From contig NC_090322.1 of assembly GCF_040869045.1 (NCBI RefSeq), positions 276,484,662 to 276,548,661 of the forward strand: a DNA stretch of 64,000 bases, given 5' to 3'. Shown piece by piece: positions 23,630 to 35,820 of the stretch. The notes beneath the pieces are model-generated. The model ran no database searches and was not told the origin of the DNA. It saw only the letters and a program-made list of their open reading frames with translations. The stretch is from Eurosta solidaginis (lineage: Eukaryota; Arthropoda; Insecta; Diptera; Tephritidae). A program made the translations under genes and the position numbers. Every line of letters begins with the position of its first letter. The first letter of the stretch is position 1.

Positions 23630-23738
23630 GGTTTAGAGAGGTGCAGGGCAAGCTTCTGTTCCAATTTTTGCTTTGCTACTTTAAAATATTTCCTACAAAT
23701 TGGGGAGCCTATATGTTTTATGTCGAATCCAAACCGAA
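23630..23738 (-). mobile_element. tRNA-derived SINE, 3' fragment
   Basis: On the minus strand this reads as a decayed SINE 3' half: GACATAAAACATATAGG, AATTTGTAGGAAAT, then ATTGGAACAGAAGCTTG. These match the GGCATAAAACATGTAGG, ATTTGTAGG and ATTGGAAGAGAAGCTCG words of the 9.4-kb copy. The tRNA head is gone. Confidence 0.6.
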
Positions 23739-25576
23739 TATGTTAGGCAAACGCGCAAAATTTTATCTTTACGATAACCTGGGAAGAGGGCCATAAGATC
23801 GGTCCATATTATATTGCGAGTTCCTTAAACTTTCGGACTTATGAAATCTTTCACATAGGTTCAAATAAGAATTAGAAGGGAAATAGCGATATGGAGATTG
23901 ATTGACAGAGGGTGAGGAAGAGCGAGATAGAGGGAAAAAGAACAGAGGAAAAAAATCGCGCGATTGACCCCCATATAGCATGGTCTGCGATTGATCCCTT
24001 TGCCGACAACAAGTTATTATTGATCACCTCATGTCACTTTTGGATGCAGTTGGTATTAGTCGGTTAAAATTTCATGTAACCACTATGCAGCGAATGATGC
24101 AGAACTATGTCATCAAGATATGGTACTAGTTCTAGTCCTGTCGTCAGCACTGCTTTCAGCTGAAATGTTTAGCATTATGATGCCCTACGACATGGCAAAT
24201 ATTCCCTTTGCAGACCTTTTGATCGCGTTCCTAACTGGTTCAGAGCTTTTCATCAAAGTAGTACCATGGTTCAATTATCATAGTATTTCTTTTTTTTTTT
24301 AACAATACTAATACAAAAAAATATAAAATTCGTAATAATTTCCGAAGGAGTACGAAGAGGATCTCTGTAGCAGTACCGTAAGCGATAAGTGCAAGAGTCT
24401 GACATTACCCGTAAGGGGTAAAAAGAGGACCTGTCAAACAGGTACTAATCGTATAAAGGGGAGTAGAATAGGAATATGCCGAATAGTATCCATATTGGTA
24501 TAAAGAGCACCAGTCCGACACCACTCCCCATAGGACATGTTCAAACAGAAGGGACCACTCCAACTCACATAAAGGGATCAAAACTGGCTATAGTCGCATA
24601 CTTGTTTGCGAATAATCCCGCATTCATCCTAGATTAATCGCATTTTACGCAGAGTAGGCAGGGGTAAACTCCTCACTTAATTCAAAAACCTAAAATTTCA
24701 ATTCTTTTAAATTAGCTTAAAGATTAAATAAATACATGAATTATTTCCTTAATTAAAATAAGTCAACATTATTTAGAATTTGATCTTGAATTTTGAAAAA
24801 ACTCCCAATTTTGCCCTATAGCAGAGTGTATTGAATGAGTCACTGTAGAGATTAGTCGTCAAATTGTTTGCAGTGTATATAAGCAGAAATATTTATGTGG
24901 TATCGAAATAAAGCAGAAACAGTCAAATTTAATTAACAATAGTGCTCCTTAAGTTTTCATGTTAGCATTTTTGAAAATGAATTGTCGTACTGCATGCGGC
25001 ACTAGGGATGGCGATCCCGCGATTGAAAAAATGGGATTTTATATTCATTTAAATAATTTTAAACTTGTTTAAACAAAAAAATTAAATATCTGTGAAAATA
25101 TGCTTGCAAATAGTTTCCAAAGGTTTTTAAAGCACAGAACCCTAATCTTGAGTCTGATTTTCCGCATTGGTTCAGGTTTTCGAGATATTCATGTCTAAGC
25201 ATGCGAAAAAACTTTTTTCTTCTATATCACAGCACGACAAAAATCCAAATAAATTTTGGAAAAAGAAAAAGGTCTGCACTTTATCGAAGGTTGCAACGTG
25301 GTGAGCTAGAATCGGAGTCACTTCTAACTCATGAGATATTCGAACCTAATAGTGCAAAAAATATGTTTTTAGTGCATCTTAGGTCATTTCACTTCCAGAA
25401 ATTCCTTTTTTAAAAACGTGATTCTTGATAAAAATACCGTTTCTACTTTTCAAAGTCTATTTCGAGTTTGAAAAACGCTGTATTTTTGCCAATTTTATTG
25501 AATTGTATTTTATTTTATTTTTTTATTCTTTGCAATAAAAAATAAAAATATGAGCTACTATAACTTCTGCTTTTGT
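23739..25576. other. Unassigned segment with a short-period degenerate repeat
   Basis: At 24335-24600 a plus-strand word of the type GTAnAAAGnGGANC recurs about five times (GTACGAAGAGGATC, GTAAAAAGAGGACC, GTATAAAGGGGAG, GTATAAAGAGCACC, CATAAAGGGATC) at irregular 40-80-bp steps. The rest is AT-rich. No coding domain was recognised. Confidence 0.3.
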
Positions 25577-26700
25577 TATACTCAGCGTGCTTTGCACTCA
25601 GAGTATATTAACTTTGATTGGATAACGGTTGGTTCTACAGGTATAAAGGAATCGAGATAGATATATCAAAATCATCAGTACCTATCAAAAAAATTTTATT
25701 GAGCCATGTCCCTCCGTCTGTCCGTTAACACGATAACTTCAGCAAATACTGAGATATCTTCACCAAATTTGGTACATGAGCTTATCTGGACCCAGAATAG
25801 ATTGGTATTGAAAATGAGCGAAATCGGATGACAACCACGCCCACTATTTATATATACAACATTTTGAAAAACACAAAAAACCTGATAATTTAGTAAATAA
25901 TACACCTAGAATGTTGAAATTTGACGTCTGGACTGATATTGAGACTCTTGATAAAAATTTGAACAATTTTTTTAAATGGGCGTGGCACCGCCCACTTGTG
26001 ATAAAATCAATTTTACAAATATTATTAATCATAAATCAAAAATCGATAAACCTATTGTAACAAATTTCGGCAGAGAGGTTGCCTTTACTATAAGAAATGG
26101 TATGAAGAAAAATTAACGAAATCGATAAAGGACCACGCCCACTTTTATATAAAAGATTTTTAAAAGGGTCGTGGACGAACAAAATGAGCTATATATTTGC
26201 AAAAAAGAACTTTATATCAATGGTATTTCATTTCCCAAGTAGATTTATAACAATAAATAGGGAAAACTTCAAATTTTAAAAAATGGGCGCGGCACCGCCG
26301 CTTTCATGACTAAGCAATTTTTTATGTTTCGGGAGCCATAACTCGAAAAAATTAACGGATCGTAATAAAATTGGGTACACAAATTTTCCCTATAGCAGAA
26401 AATATTTCTAGTAAAAATGGACGGGATCGGTTAAAGACCACGGCAACTTAGATATAAAACAAGTTTAAAAGGGTCGTAGACTAGAATAATAAGCTATAAC
26501 TTAGCAAAACATAGTTTTGAATCAATTATACTTCACTTATCAAATTTTAATGTAAGAGGAAATGTGGAGACATTTTTCTTTTAATCGGGCGGTGCCACGT
26601 GTTATGTAGAAAAGTAATTTATGTGAAATGAAATGTACATTTGAAGCTCACGCTGAGTATATAATGTTTGGTTACACCCGAACTTAGACACCTTTACTTG
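25577..26700 (+). mobile_element. HINE copy F, divergent subfamily, 1.12 kb
   Basis: The left end is TATACTCAGCGTGC and the right end contains CACGCTGAGTATAT. The subterminal repeats are again inverted copies of each other, but with CAGCGTG in place of CAGTTGAG. The hairpin GTTTGGTTACACCCGAAC and the terminal TTTACTTG are kept. The core boxes CCACGCCCAC and GGGCGTGGCACCGCCC are present, while the 129-bp array is absent. Confidence 0.7.
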
Positions 26701-29308
26701 TTTTGTATTTGTTTAAACGTGGTGCATTTTTTGTCAAAAAACATATAGAAACCTATACAGGCTTAATTTCGTGACTATCATGCTAGGCGAACAATCCCGA
26801 AAATCGTCATTGGTATTCGGCACCGTTCATCACATTCAAAGTGTTGTTTGGTTAATTATAATTATATGAACAAACATATGAGCATACAAAATTTATCATC
26901 CGTTTAGCAGATTGAAAAACTTATTTGTAAAATTCTAAATTGTATTATTCGGGGGAAGAGCCAGTAAAAGTAGTTCCCGTAATTTAAGTGAAATTTGAGA
27001 TGCCGCTTTGTCGCGGGAACGTTATGTAGGGAGCGCCAAAGGAGACAGCTGGGTGCAGCTGAAGCGTCGTTGATACGAAACAGGCGAATGTGGCAAAAAC
27101 TTGCGGTATTGAAATTTCTACGGAGGTGTGTGCGTGTGGCCGCATGTTATTTTCAGATATTGGATACCAATATTGCGGTACAGCTTCGTAACGTAAGCTC
27201 AATATATTGCACAAAAAATTGTTTTAGAAGCTTATTGGAAACTCAAATCTTTTCAATGGAATTCCAATATGACAAAAATATGTTATTTTAAACATTTTTA
27301 CTATAACGAATGCACATACAAATTTCATAAAAATTCTTTAATAAACAGAATTGAAAACCGCTTTTGATCTTATCTTCATCTTCACCTCCAACACATCTAC
27401 ACATCCAACACAGCTTCCATAAAAATAGTTTTTTGTTTCATTTCGTCTCTATTATTTTGTGATTTTGGTTGCATTCATTTACGATTTTATGGCTGCCTTA
27501 GTCAGGGTTCTTGCGGTCATCTGAGACAAAGCTAAAACAAAAAATTTCAAAGTCATAACAGTCAAAATAAACACAAGAAGGTGTGAACAAATTTTATTAT
27601 CTTCTCTGAGTGGATATCAAAACAAGAATGAGAGTAACAGAGTAATTTCCAGCTGGCCAGCGAGAAACATCAAGATGAAGATAAACGTGAGCTATAGCAG
27701 ATAGGGCAAAAAAATATAGAAGGTCATAAATTTAGAGGCAATAAAACTTTCAAGACTTGCATACACGCAAAAACAAAAATTAAATCCACCAAATATTGAT
27801 GCCAGCAGCCAGGCAAGCATTTAGGCTAGCGCAGGGTTGTTCAGCGAAGCCAGAAGACTCTCACGATCGCTGTGGTGGGTGTGAGGGAAGATCACTGCTT
27901 GGCCAGAGTTGCAATATATCATCAGCGTTCAAAGGTCTATGTTTGGTTTCTTTGTGGTTTTACCGGGGTGATGGGCCACAAAATTAGAAATTTTACTACG
28001 CGCACAGATGTTGGGCACACACAAAGCGCGCAGCAGCTCAATGAAAATTAGAAAATGCATAAATCACAACAATAAGCGCGGGGGATTACGAATGCGGTGC
28101 TTTGTAAAGCGGGGGCATATAATTTGGGGATTTGCCGCATAATCGACTTAAATCATAATAAAGGAAAATCTAATAAATATTACATACACATATGAATATA
28201 TTATTGTGCACACACATACATATGTAATTTTCTATGTATAACGATATAGTCAATTAAAGGCACACATGCACCGAAATTCACGCTTGCTTTTGTGTGTAAA
28301 CCAAAGTCCTCTCATCAAAAATCTGGCTCCCCATTCTGGGGGAAATAAGACACTTATCACCACGAACATGTGTAAATATATACGAATATCTGTTTGCTTT
28401 TAAATTACAAACGGATTTGTTGTAGTTACATACACACATACATACATACATACATCCAATTTAAATTCACTGATAAACCAATCTTCGAACGCTTTTATGA
28501 ATACTTTTATAATTATTGAATATTTATGACTTTTACAAATAAAACTTAAATCGTATTAACAGCTGAAATTATTTTGTGGCAGAAACAACAAATTTTACGG
28601 TGATAAGAACATGCACACACACACACACCGCCACTTGTGATAAGTGAATTATGTATTTGAAAATATAAAAACGAAAGCAACCAAACTCAAGTGGCGCGGC
28701 GCTTTCGACTGGCGCACTTGAACAGCCTCCAACGGCACCGTCTGCCACCAGCATAGGAACAAGTCATCCAGACAACAACCAACATCTGCAACAACATGAC
28801 ACTTATTGCATTCTGCTACTTCGCTGTACAAATATACAAAATAGGTTTTTATTTTTAATTTTTTTATTTCTTCTCTCCGTTTCCAGCTTACTGTTGACAT
28901 TGTATTCAGCCTGTTTCATAGCTGTTTAGCAAATTGAGAGATCTTCAATGCTTGGCTTTTCAAGAAAAGAAATAAAAAATGTTTTCAACAATTTTATTGT
29001 CAATTTTAATGGCAATTTTTATGTATTTTGCTGATAATTTGAATGTCCTCTTATGACATTTGATGATGTGCTAATGTTGCTGCCACAAATTAGCGAACAA
29101 AACGAAAGAACAAAATGGTTAAATATATGAGGAAAACTTTTAAGAATATAGTAATTGATAACATTAAGATGTGATTTGTAACGATCTTAACAAGTGATAT
29201 GAAAAAGTTTTCTGGAAGTGGGAACACGGCTGGATTTTAGGAAATAGTACGTTATGCAACGTTTCCAAACAAAAGAAATAAAAAATAACCCTTTTTTACG
29301 ATAAACTA
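26701..29308. other. Non-coding DNA with CA/CATA microsatellites
   Basis: Short arrays include (CATA)n near 28432-28455 and (AC)n near 28612-28628. The frame at 26995-27291 overlaps an antisense frame, and neither has a recognisable domain. I see no element boundary until 29309. Confidence 0.4.
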
Positions 29309-31470
29309 CACTACTCGACAAAAAAAAATCTCCAAAAATAAAACAAGCCTTTCCTAAAGTAAAATTTTCTCCTGATTCCGAATATGACTTCCATTTTCTG
29401 TGGCAGATCTATTTTCCGAAATATTGGTGAAAATATGAAAATTCCCATTTTCGCAGAACACTACCTCATATAGGTAGGGCAAAAATTTGTAGTTTTCATT
29501 TTTTCGTTTTAAACTGATGAATTATACATTACACTAATTCCCGTAAACATTTGCTGCCCTCACCTCCTTTCAGTATCTTCAGTAATTTGGCCACTATGCC
29601 AAAAAACTTTGAAAAAATTTTGAGAAAAAAAAGAAATTTTTTACAAAATTTCAGATTTAACCACTTTAAAATCGGAAAAATTCTATGGACGAAAACAGTT
29701 AGTCCTCCTATGTTGTAGGTAATTTAACTACGAAAATTTTAAGCATAGCAGTACAACAATCGGACGTGCCGTTGGGACTATAGCCCCGTTAAATTGCAAG
29801 CGTCTATCCTAAAATTGTTGTAAATTTTGATAAAATTGGCGAAACATTTCATTTGGTCACTCTACCTTAGGGTCTAATAAATTTAAAAAGACATCAAATA
29901 CTTAATTGTCACTACTGTTTGTTGTAAATTTTGTTTTGCAAATTGTAGTGCCAATTTATACATACTATAACGGTAGATGTGTTTACGAAATGGCTTGTTG
30001 CAAAAGAGATTTTAAATGTAAAAATAATCCGGATGATTTTTGCTTTATTTGCGGACATTATATTTTCAGAAACTCAGCTCGGAAAATAACTGATTCTGTC
30101 AAAGATGCATACTTTCATTATTTCGGTTTCCATGCAAAAAATCTCGATAAATCTTGGACACCTCATTTTATTTGCGCCTCCTGTAGATTAACTTTAATGA
30201 GATGGGTATCGGATAAAGGTCATAACATGACCATACCTTACCCATACCTACGCCGCCTATAAGTTTTGAAGCCTCAAGCGAAAGTGACTCCGAAGCAGAT
30301 AATTCAGACAGTGAACAAGAAGGAGAGGTCCCACATCGAGTCCCACAAGCCGAACTTAATGACTTGACAAGAGATTTGAAATTATCAAAATTTGATAGCG
30401 AAGTTTTAGGATCTCGTTTGCAGCAATGAGGCAGCCTGGGCCCTTCGACAAGTACTTCCAAATTTCGAAATAGACACAAGACTTTCTCTTATTTTTTTAC
30501 TAAAAGTGAAAATATTTGTTACTGCAATGATGTTCAAGGTTTATTTGAAGCACTAAAATTAGAAAATAAGGTGGATGATTGGCGTTTGTGAATTTTCCCG
30601 CAAACCTAGGTGCTGAAAGTGATGAACAGGGTGAATGATTTTTGAAAAGCGTTACCAAGGTTTTTGGAATGAAGAAATGATGGGAGATTATTGCTGGACA
30701 ATAATACGGGCGACAAACCCAGAAAATTATAAACGGGTAGTTAAAAGTATCCACGACCCTCACTATTGACCACACCACGGTAAAATCGCTCAATTTAACT
30801 TTTTTCAGATGTAGATATGTATGTATTTAATGTTGCTGTCGTTGTTGTTTTTTACTGAATTGAATATAGTTTAACGTGCAAACATATGTCTATAATAAAA
30901 CGTTATAAAAAAAATAAAAAGTAGTTTGAATAAAAAGTGTCTCTATAAAAAATTGTAGTATAGACGCTTGCAAGTTAACGGGGCTATAGTCTCAACGGCA
31001 CGTCTGATTGTTGTACTGGTATGCTATAACTTTTCGTAATTAAATTACCTACAACATAGGAGGGCTAACTTTTTTTCATCCATAGAATTTTTCCGATTTT
31101 AAAGTGGTTAAATATGAAATTTTGTAAAAAATTTTGTTCTTTTTTTCAACATTTTTTGAACGTTTTTGGTCATAGTGGCCCAACAACTGAAGATACTTAA
31201 GGGATGTGAAGGCAAGAAATTTTTATTGGAATTAGTATAATGCACAGTTCAACAGTTTAAAACGAAAAAATGAAAAATACAAATTTTTGCCCTACCTATA
31301 TGAGGTAGTGTTCTGCAAAAATGGAAATTTTCATATTTTCGCCGATATCTCGGAAACTTGATCTGCCACAGGAAAATGGAAGTCATATTCGGAATCAGGA
31401 GAAAATGCTACTTTAGGAGGGGCCTACTTATTCTTGGAGACTAAATTTGATCAAAATTTGTTGAGTAGTG
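29309..31470 (+). mobile_element. DNA transposon with ~500-bp terminal inverted repeats, 2.16 kb
   Basis: The left arm (29309-29809) begins CACTACTCGACA. The right arm (30960-31470) ends TTGAGTAGTG, its inverse. The arms match over their length, including CTCCTGATTCCGAATATGAC, CCTACCTATATGAGGTAG and ACGGGGCTATAGTC blocks. An obvious target duplication is not visible. The 1.15-kb interior encodes the broken protein described separately. Long inverted arms plus a single decayed gene indicate a cut-and-paste type element that is now dead. I cannot assign a superfamily. Confidence 0.8.
29990..30770 (+). pseudogene. Decayed protein of the long-TIR transposon (zinc-motif N-terminus plus C-terminal scrap)
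   Basis: A likely start is the ATG at 29990 (MACCKRDFKCKNNPDDFC). It is followed by two CxxC pairs (CFIC and CASC, about 44 residues apart) that look zinc-binding. After about 30250 the frame shifts to an acidic serine stretch (SFEASSESDSEADNSDSEQ), then QAELNDLTRDLKLSK and LGSRLQQ. There a TGA stands where related proteins would have Trp, and then VDDWRL. Directly downstream the sequence reads NLGAESDEQGE and, after another frameshift, KRYQGFWNEEMMGDYCW. These are, from memory, the far C-terminal words of a family of multicopy uncharacterised invertebrate proteins of several hundred residues. The middle of the protein is therefore deleted. Confidence 0.6.
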
Positions 31471-31590
31471 CAATAGTACTAATTTTTCATTTATATAGAA
31501 AATTTTCTTCTGGTTTTATGTAAAAAAGGAAAATGTTTTGAAGAAAATTTGTTTTAAATTTTCTTTTGTTTTAAGACCTCATTGAATGGT

Positions 31591-31679
31591 TTAAAATAAA
31601 AAATCTATGTAAGGCACGCTAAGCTCCGATGAGATTTTAGGCCAAGCTTCTGTTCCAACTTGCGCCATGCTCCTTTTAT
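31591..31679 (-). mobile_element. tRNA-derived SINE split by a HINE: 3' piece
   Basis: On the minus strand it reads GGAGCATGGCGCAAGTTGG, then AACAGAAGCTTGGCC and a GTGCCTTACAT end, the last ~80 bases of the SINE. It stops exactly where HINE copy D begins. The other piece resumes at 33439. Confidence 0.85.
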
Positions 31680-33438
31680 TATACTCAGTTGAGCAGAGTT
31701 CACAGAGTATATTAACTTTGATAGGATAACGGTTGGTTGTACAGGTATAAAGGAATCGAGATATATATAGACTTCCATATATCAAAATCATCAGTATCAA
31801 AAAACAATTTGATTGAGCCATGTCCGTCCGTCCGTCAGTCTGTCCGTTAACACGATAACTTGAGTAAATTTTGAGGTATCTTGATGAAATTTGGTACGTA
31901 GGTTCCTGGACACTCATCTCAGATTGCTATTTAAAATGAACGATATCGGACTATAACCACGCCCACTTTTTCGATATCGAAAATTTCGAAAAACCGAAAA
32001 AGTGCGATAATTCACCAGAGACGGATAAAGCGATGAAACTTGGTAGGTGAGTTGAACTTATGACGCAGAATAGAAAATTAGTAAAATTTTGGACAATTGG
32101 CGTGGCACCGCCCACTTTTAAAAGCAGGTAATTTAAAAGTTCTGCAAGCTGTAATTTGGCAGTCGTCGAAGATATCATGATGAAATTTGGCAGGAACATT
32201 ACTCCTATTACTATATGTATGCTTAATAAAAATAAGCAAAATCGGAGAACGACCACGCCCACTTTAAAAAAAAAATTTTAAGTAAAATTTTAACAAAAAA
32301 TTTAATATCTTTACAGTATATAAGTAAATTATAATATGATGCAACAAAATACAAAAATAAAAGAAAGTTTCAAAAAGGGCGTAGCTCCGCCCTTTTTCAT
32401 TTAATTTGTTTACGATACTTTTAATGCCATAAGTCGAACAAAAATTTACCAATCCTTGTGAAATTTGGTAGGGCTTAGATTCTGGGACGATAACTGTTTT
32501 TTGTGAAAAAGGGCGAAATCGGATGAAGCCACGCCCAGTTTTTATACACAGTCGACCGTTTGTCCTTCAGCTCGGCCGTTAACACGATAACTTGAGCAAA
32601 AATCGATATATCTTTACTTAACTTAGTTCACGTACTTATCTGAACTCACTTTGTATTGGTGTAAAAAATGGCCGAAATCCGCCTATGACCACGCCCACTT
32701 TTTCGATATCGAAAGTTACGAAAGATGATAAAAATGCCATAATTCTATACCAAATACGAAAAAAGGGATGAAACATGGTAATTGGATTTGTTTATTGACG
32801 CAAAATATAACTTTAGAAAAAAACTTTGCAAAATGGGTATAAAACCTACCATATTAAGTAGAAGAAAATGAAAAAGTTCTGTAGGGCGAAATCAAAAGCC
32901 CTTGGAATCTTGGCAGGAATACTGTTCGTGGTATTACATATATAAATAAATTAGCGATACCCGACAGATGATGTTCTGGGTCACCCTGGTCCACATTTTG
33001 GTCAGTATCTCGAAAACGCCTTCATATATACAACTACCACCACTCCCTTTTAAAATACTCATTAACACCTTTCATTTGATACCCATATCTTACAAACAAA
33101 TTCTAGAGTCACTCCTGGTCCACCTTTATGGCGATATCTCGAAAAGGCGTCCACCTATAGAACTAAGGCCCACTCCCTTTTAAAACACCCATTAACACCT
33201 TTCATTTCATACCCATATCTTACAAACAAATTCTAGAGTCACCCCTTGTCCACCTTTATGGGGATATCTCGAAAAAGCGTCCACCTATAGAGCTAAGGCC
33301 CACTCGCTTTTAAAACACCCATTAACACCTTTCATTTCATACCCATATCTTACAAACAAATTCTAGAGTCATTGTCTCCATAGCTCTCAGCTGAGTATGT
33401 AATGTTCGGTTACACCCGAACTTAGCCTTCCTTACTTG
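31680..33438 (+). mobile_element. HINE copy D, nested in the SINE, 1.76 kb
   Basis: The left end is TATACTCAGTTGAGCAG. The right end has CTCAGCTGAGTATG, the hairpin GTTCGGTTACACCCGAAC and the final CTTACTTG. The core is closely similar to copies A, C and E. About three 129-bp units occupy 32985-33370, and the last one is cut short, so this copy has a shorter array than C. The insertion point is the A-rich linker of a SINE, between T residues on this strand. Confidence 0.8.
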
Positions 33439-33678
33439 TTTTTTCTTACAAATTGGCGGGATGGGACCTATTTGTTTTATGCCCACTCCGAACGGCATCT
33501 GGTATGCAGATGAGCTCCACTGAAAGTTTTTCGTGCTTGCTAAACACTGCCGAGGGGCGACTCCACTTCCAATTAAAAAAACTTGTTTCTAAAATTTTTA
33601 TGTTGCTTTGCCCGAGGCGTGAACCTAGGATTTTCGGTGTGGTAGACAGAGCACGCTACCATCACGCCACGGCGGCCA
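33439..33678 (-). mobile_element. tRNA-derived SINE split by a HINE: 5' piece
   Basis: On the minus strand the head reads TGGCGTGATGGTAGCGTGC and then GGTTCACGCCTCGGGC (A- and B-box region). The body words CCCTCGGCAGTGTTTAGC and ATGCCGTTCGGAGTGGGC follow, down to AATTTGTAAG at the HINE junction. Joined with 31679-31591, it restores the order of an intact SINE. Confidence 0.85.
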
Positions 33679-35820
33679 CAAATCAGCGCCTCGCTTAGTG
33701 GACCTTTTTGCTACATATATTACTTTGTTAGTATCATCTGGAGCCAAATTTTAAATTTTGCTTGGCGCAAATACGCTTAAAAATCAGTTTCAAGATAACA
33801 CATTTCGCACGCAGTTCTTAAGTACCTTGGTTCATGCGCCATCTATCGCCGTTTTCCCTTTTTTGTATTGGTACTGAGTGCTAAGCCGCGTGTGCGAATT
33901 CATATTTGTAGTTCACATTAAAGTCAATTCAAAATCAACCGCTAATTATCCTATTCCATGTACTTTTTTTCTAATATCTCCGAGCCTCTAACCTACGATT
34001 CAAACTTTTGGCCTTTAGCTTAGCGTACTAAAATTCGATTTCGCTGCCTGTGTAGCAAATTTAAGACTGAGAAACTCCAAGTGAAGTAATTTTAAAATAG
34101 ATTGCAAGACTTTGCATATTTTCAGTAACAATGAACTGAATTGACTTTATATAAAGGTGAACACGTATACACACAACTGTATATGCATGTATATGCGCAT
34201 TATTTCAGCAGATAAATCCGGCTAATTCTTGCCCGATCGCTGAACAATTGGAAATATAATCGACTTCCATGCAAAAACTAAACAAAGTCCTCAACAACAA
34301 TCAAATGTAATTCCAACACGGAACAGCAATCCTTTCCAAAAAATCAACAATGATTTTCAAAAATCAAATAAAATAAATACCGCAGAACAAAAAATCAACA
34401 ATAGGTAAATGAAGTAGCTGATAGCAGTAAGCCGCCATCGTAACAGACAGACAGACGTCACTGACTGGGTCATCGACTTCTAGATATACTGACAGACCAG
34501 GAGGCAAACACGCCATCCGAGCTGAATGACAAATTTGGTCAGCAGATGTGGCATTTCGTTTTGTATGGGACCGTCGTTGAAGTCACAATACAAACTGGCA
34601 CACTCAGAGTCTGAAGCATCATCCATTGATTGTAGATAAATACCGAATCAGAAATAGTCAGCAACGCGCAAATTGAGCGCCAGTCTCAGTTTTTAGTAAT
34701 ACAATAAAGCAATGTTATTGTTATTATTTTCTCTATTGTTATTGTTATTGTAACCAAGTAAAGTTAATTTAGAATGCAGCTTAAAGAGTAAATAAATAAA
34801 TAAATAAATAAAATGATTAAGCACAAGTTTGCCATTTCGCAAGGCGAAGTGAAACCGAACGTTTTTAAAGATGAAGGGCCATCTCAATCGAAATGCTTAG
34901 AGGTATAAATATCGCATAGATGACGTTGAAATAGTGGCATATCGATCTGACTTTTATTCGACTTTGGGGATATTTTATGTAATTATATTCTCCTAGGTGC
35001 GGCTATTGCGGGCATCTTGAAATACGTGCATATCAAGGCGAATCTATACAGGGTGATGGCAAAACGAATTCGACACAATTCGCCAAATCAAAAGAAAATT
35101 ATTTCGTTATACTGATATTCTGCCGTACCAAATTTTTTAAGGCAAATCGGAAGATCAACCTTTTTCTGAATTCGGTGTGTGCTTTAGTGAGAACAATAAC
35201 GGTAAACAACCAAATTTCCTGAACTCGATATTCACATAAGTACTGCGTGGTAATACGCTGAGAAGCCCTAAAACTGAAAGATTGATGTACCGAAGTGCTC
35301 TGGGTAAATACTCTTGTTGGGTAATATTACTATGTATATATGCATGAGGTGTTCTTCGAAACTGTTCAATAGAAACGTCGAAGGATGATGAAGGTCAGAC
35401 GAAGAGAAATAGGAAGGGAAAAGTGAGGGGCAAAGAAGTTTAAAAGTGAGAAGAAGCGGAAAATCTGTCAACTAACTGGGCAGACACAAAAAGGGGCAAG
35501 AAAATACCTATAAAGATTGGAGAATAACAGGATGTTGTAATAATCTTAAATCATTCTAAAAATATTAAATTCAATCTTTAAATGAAATTTCAATACGTTT
35601 TTTTCCTCTTAAAGTTAAGTGATGATATAACAATTATAGTTGGGTTTAAATACATGGCTTCTTTCGACAAAGCTATCAGACAATTTGTGAATTACCACTC
35701 GAGTGATTAGTAAGAAAAATAGCTACCGCAACTCATCTTAATTTAATGAAGCAGACTAAAATAACAATTTTTATGAGCCTTTTATTCTTATTGTTACATG
35801 CATCGACCAGTATTAGCTTT
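33679..35820. other. Non-coding DNA with a (TAAA)n tract
   Basis: A (TAAA)n tract at 34791-34813, preceded by (TTATTG)n-like sequence at 34715-34750, may be the tail of a lost retroposon. No coding motif precedes it. A polypurine patch at 35390-35460 contains many GAAG/GGAA words. Confidence 0.35.
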
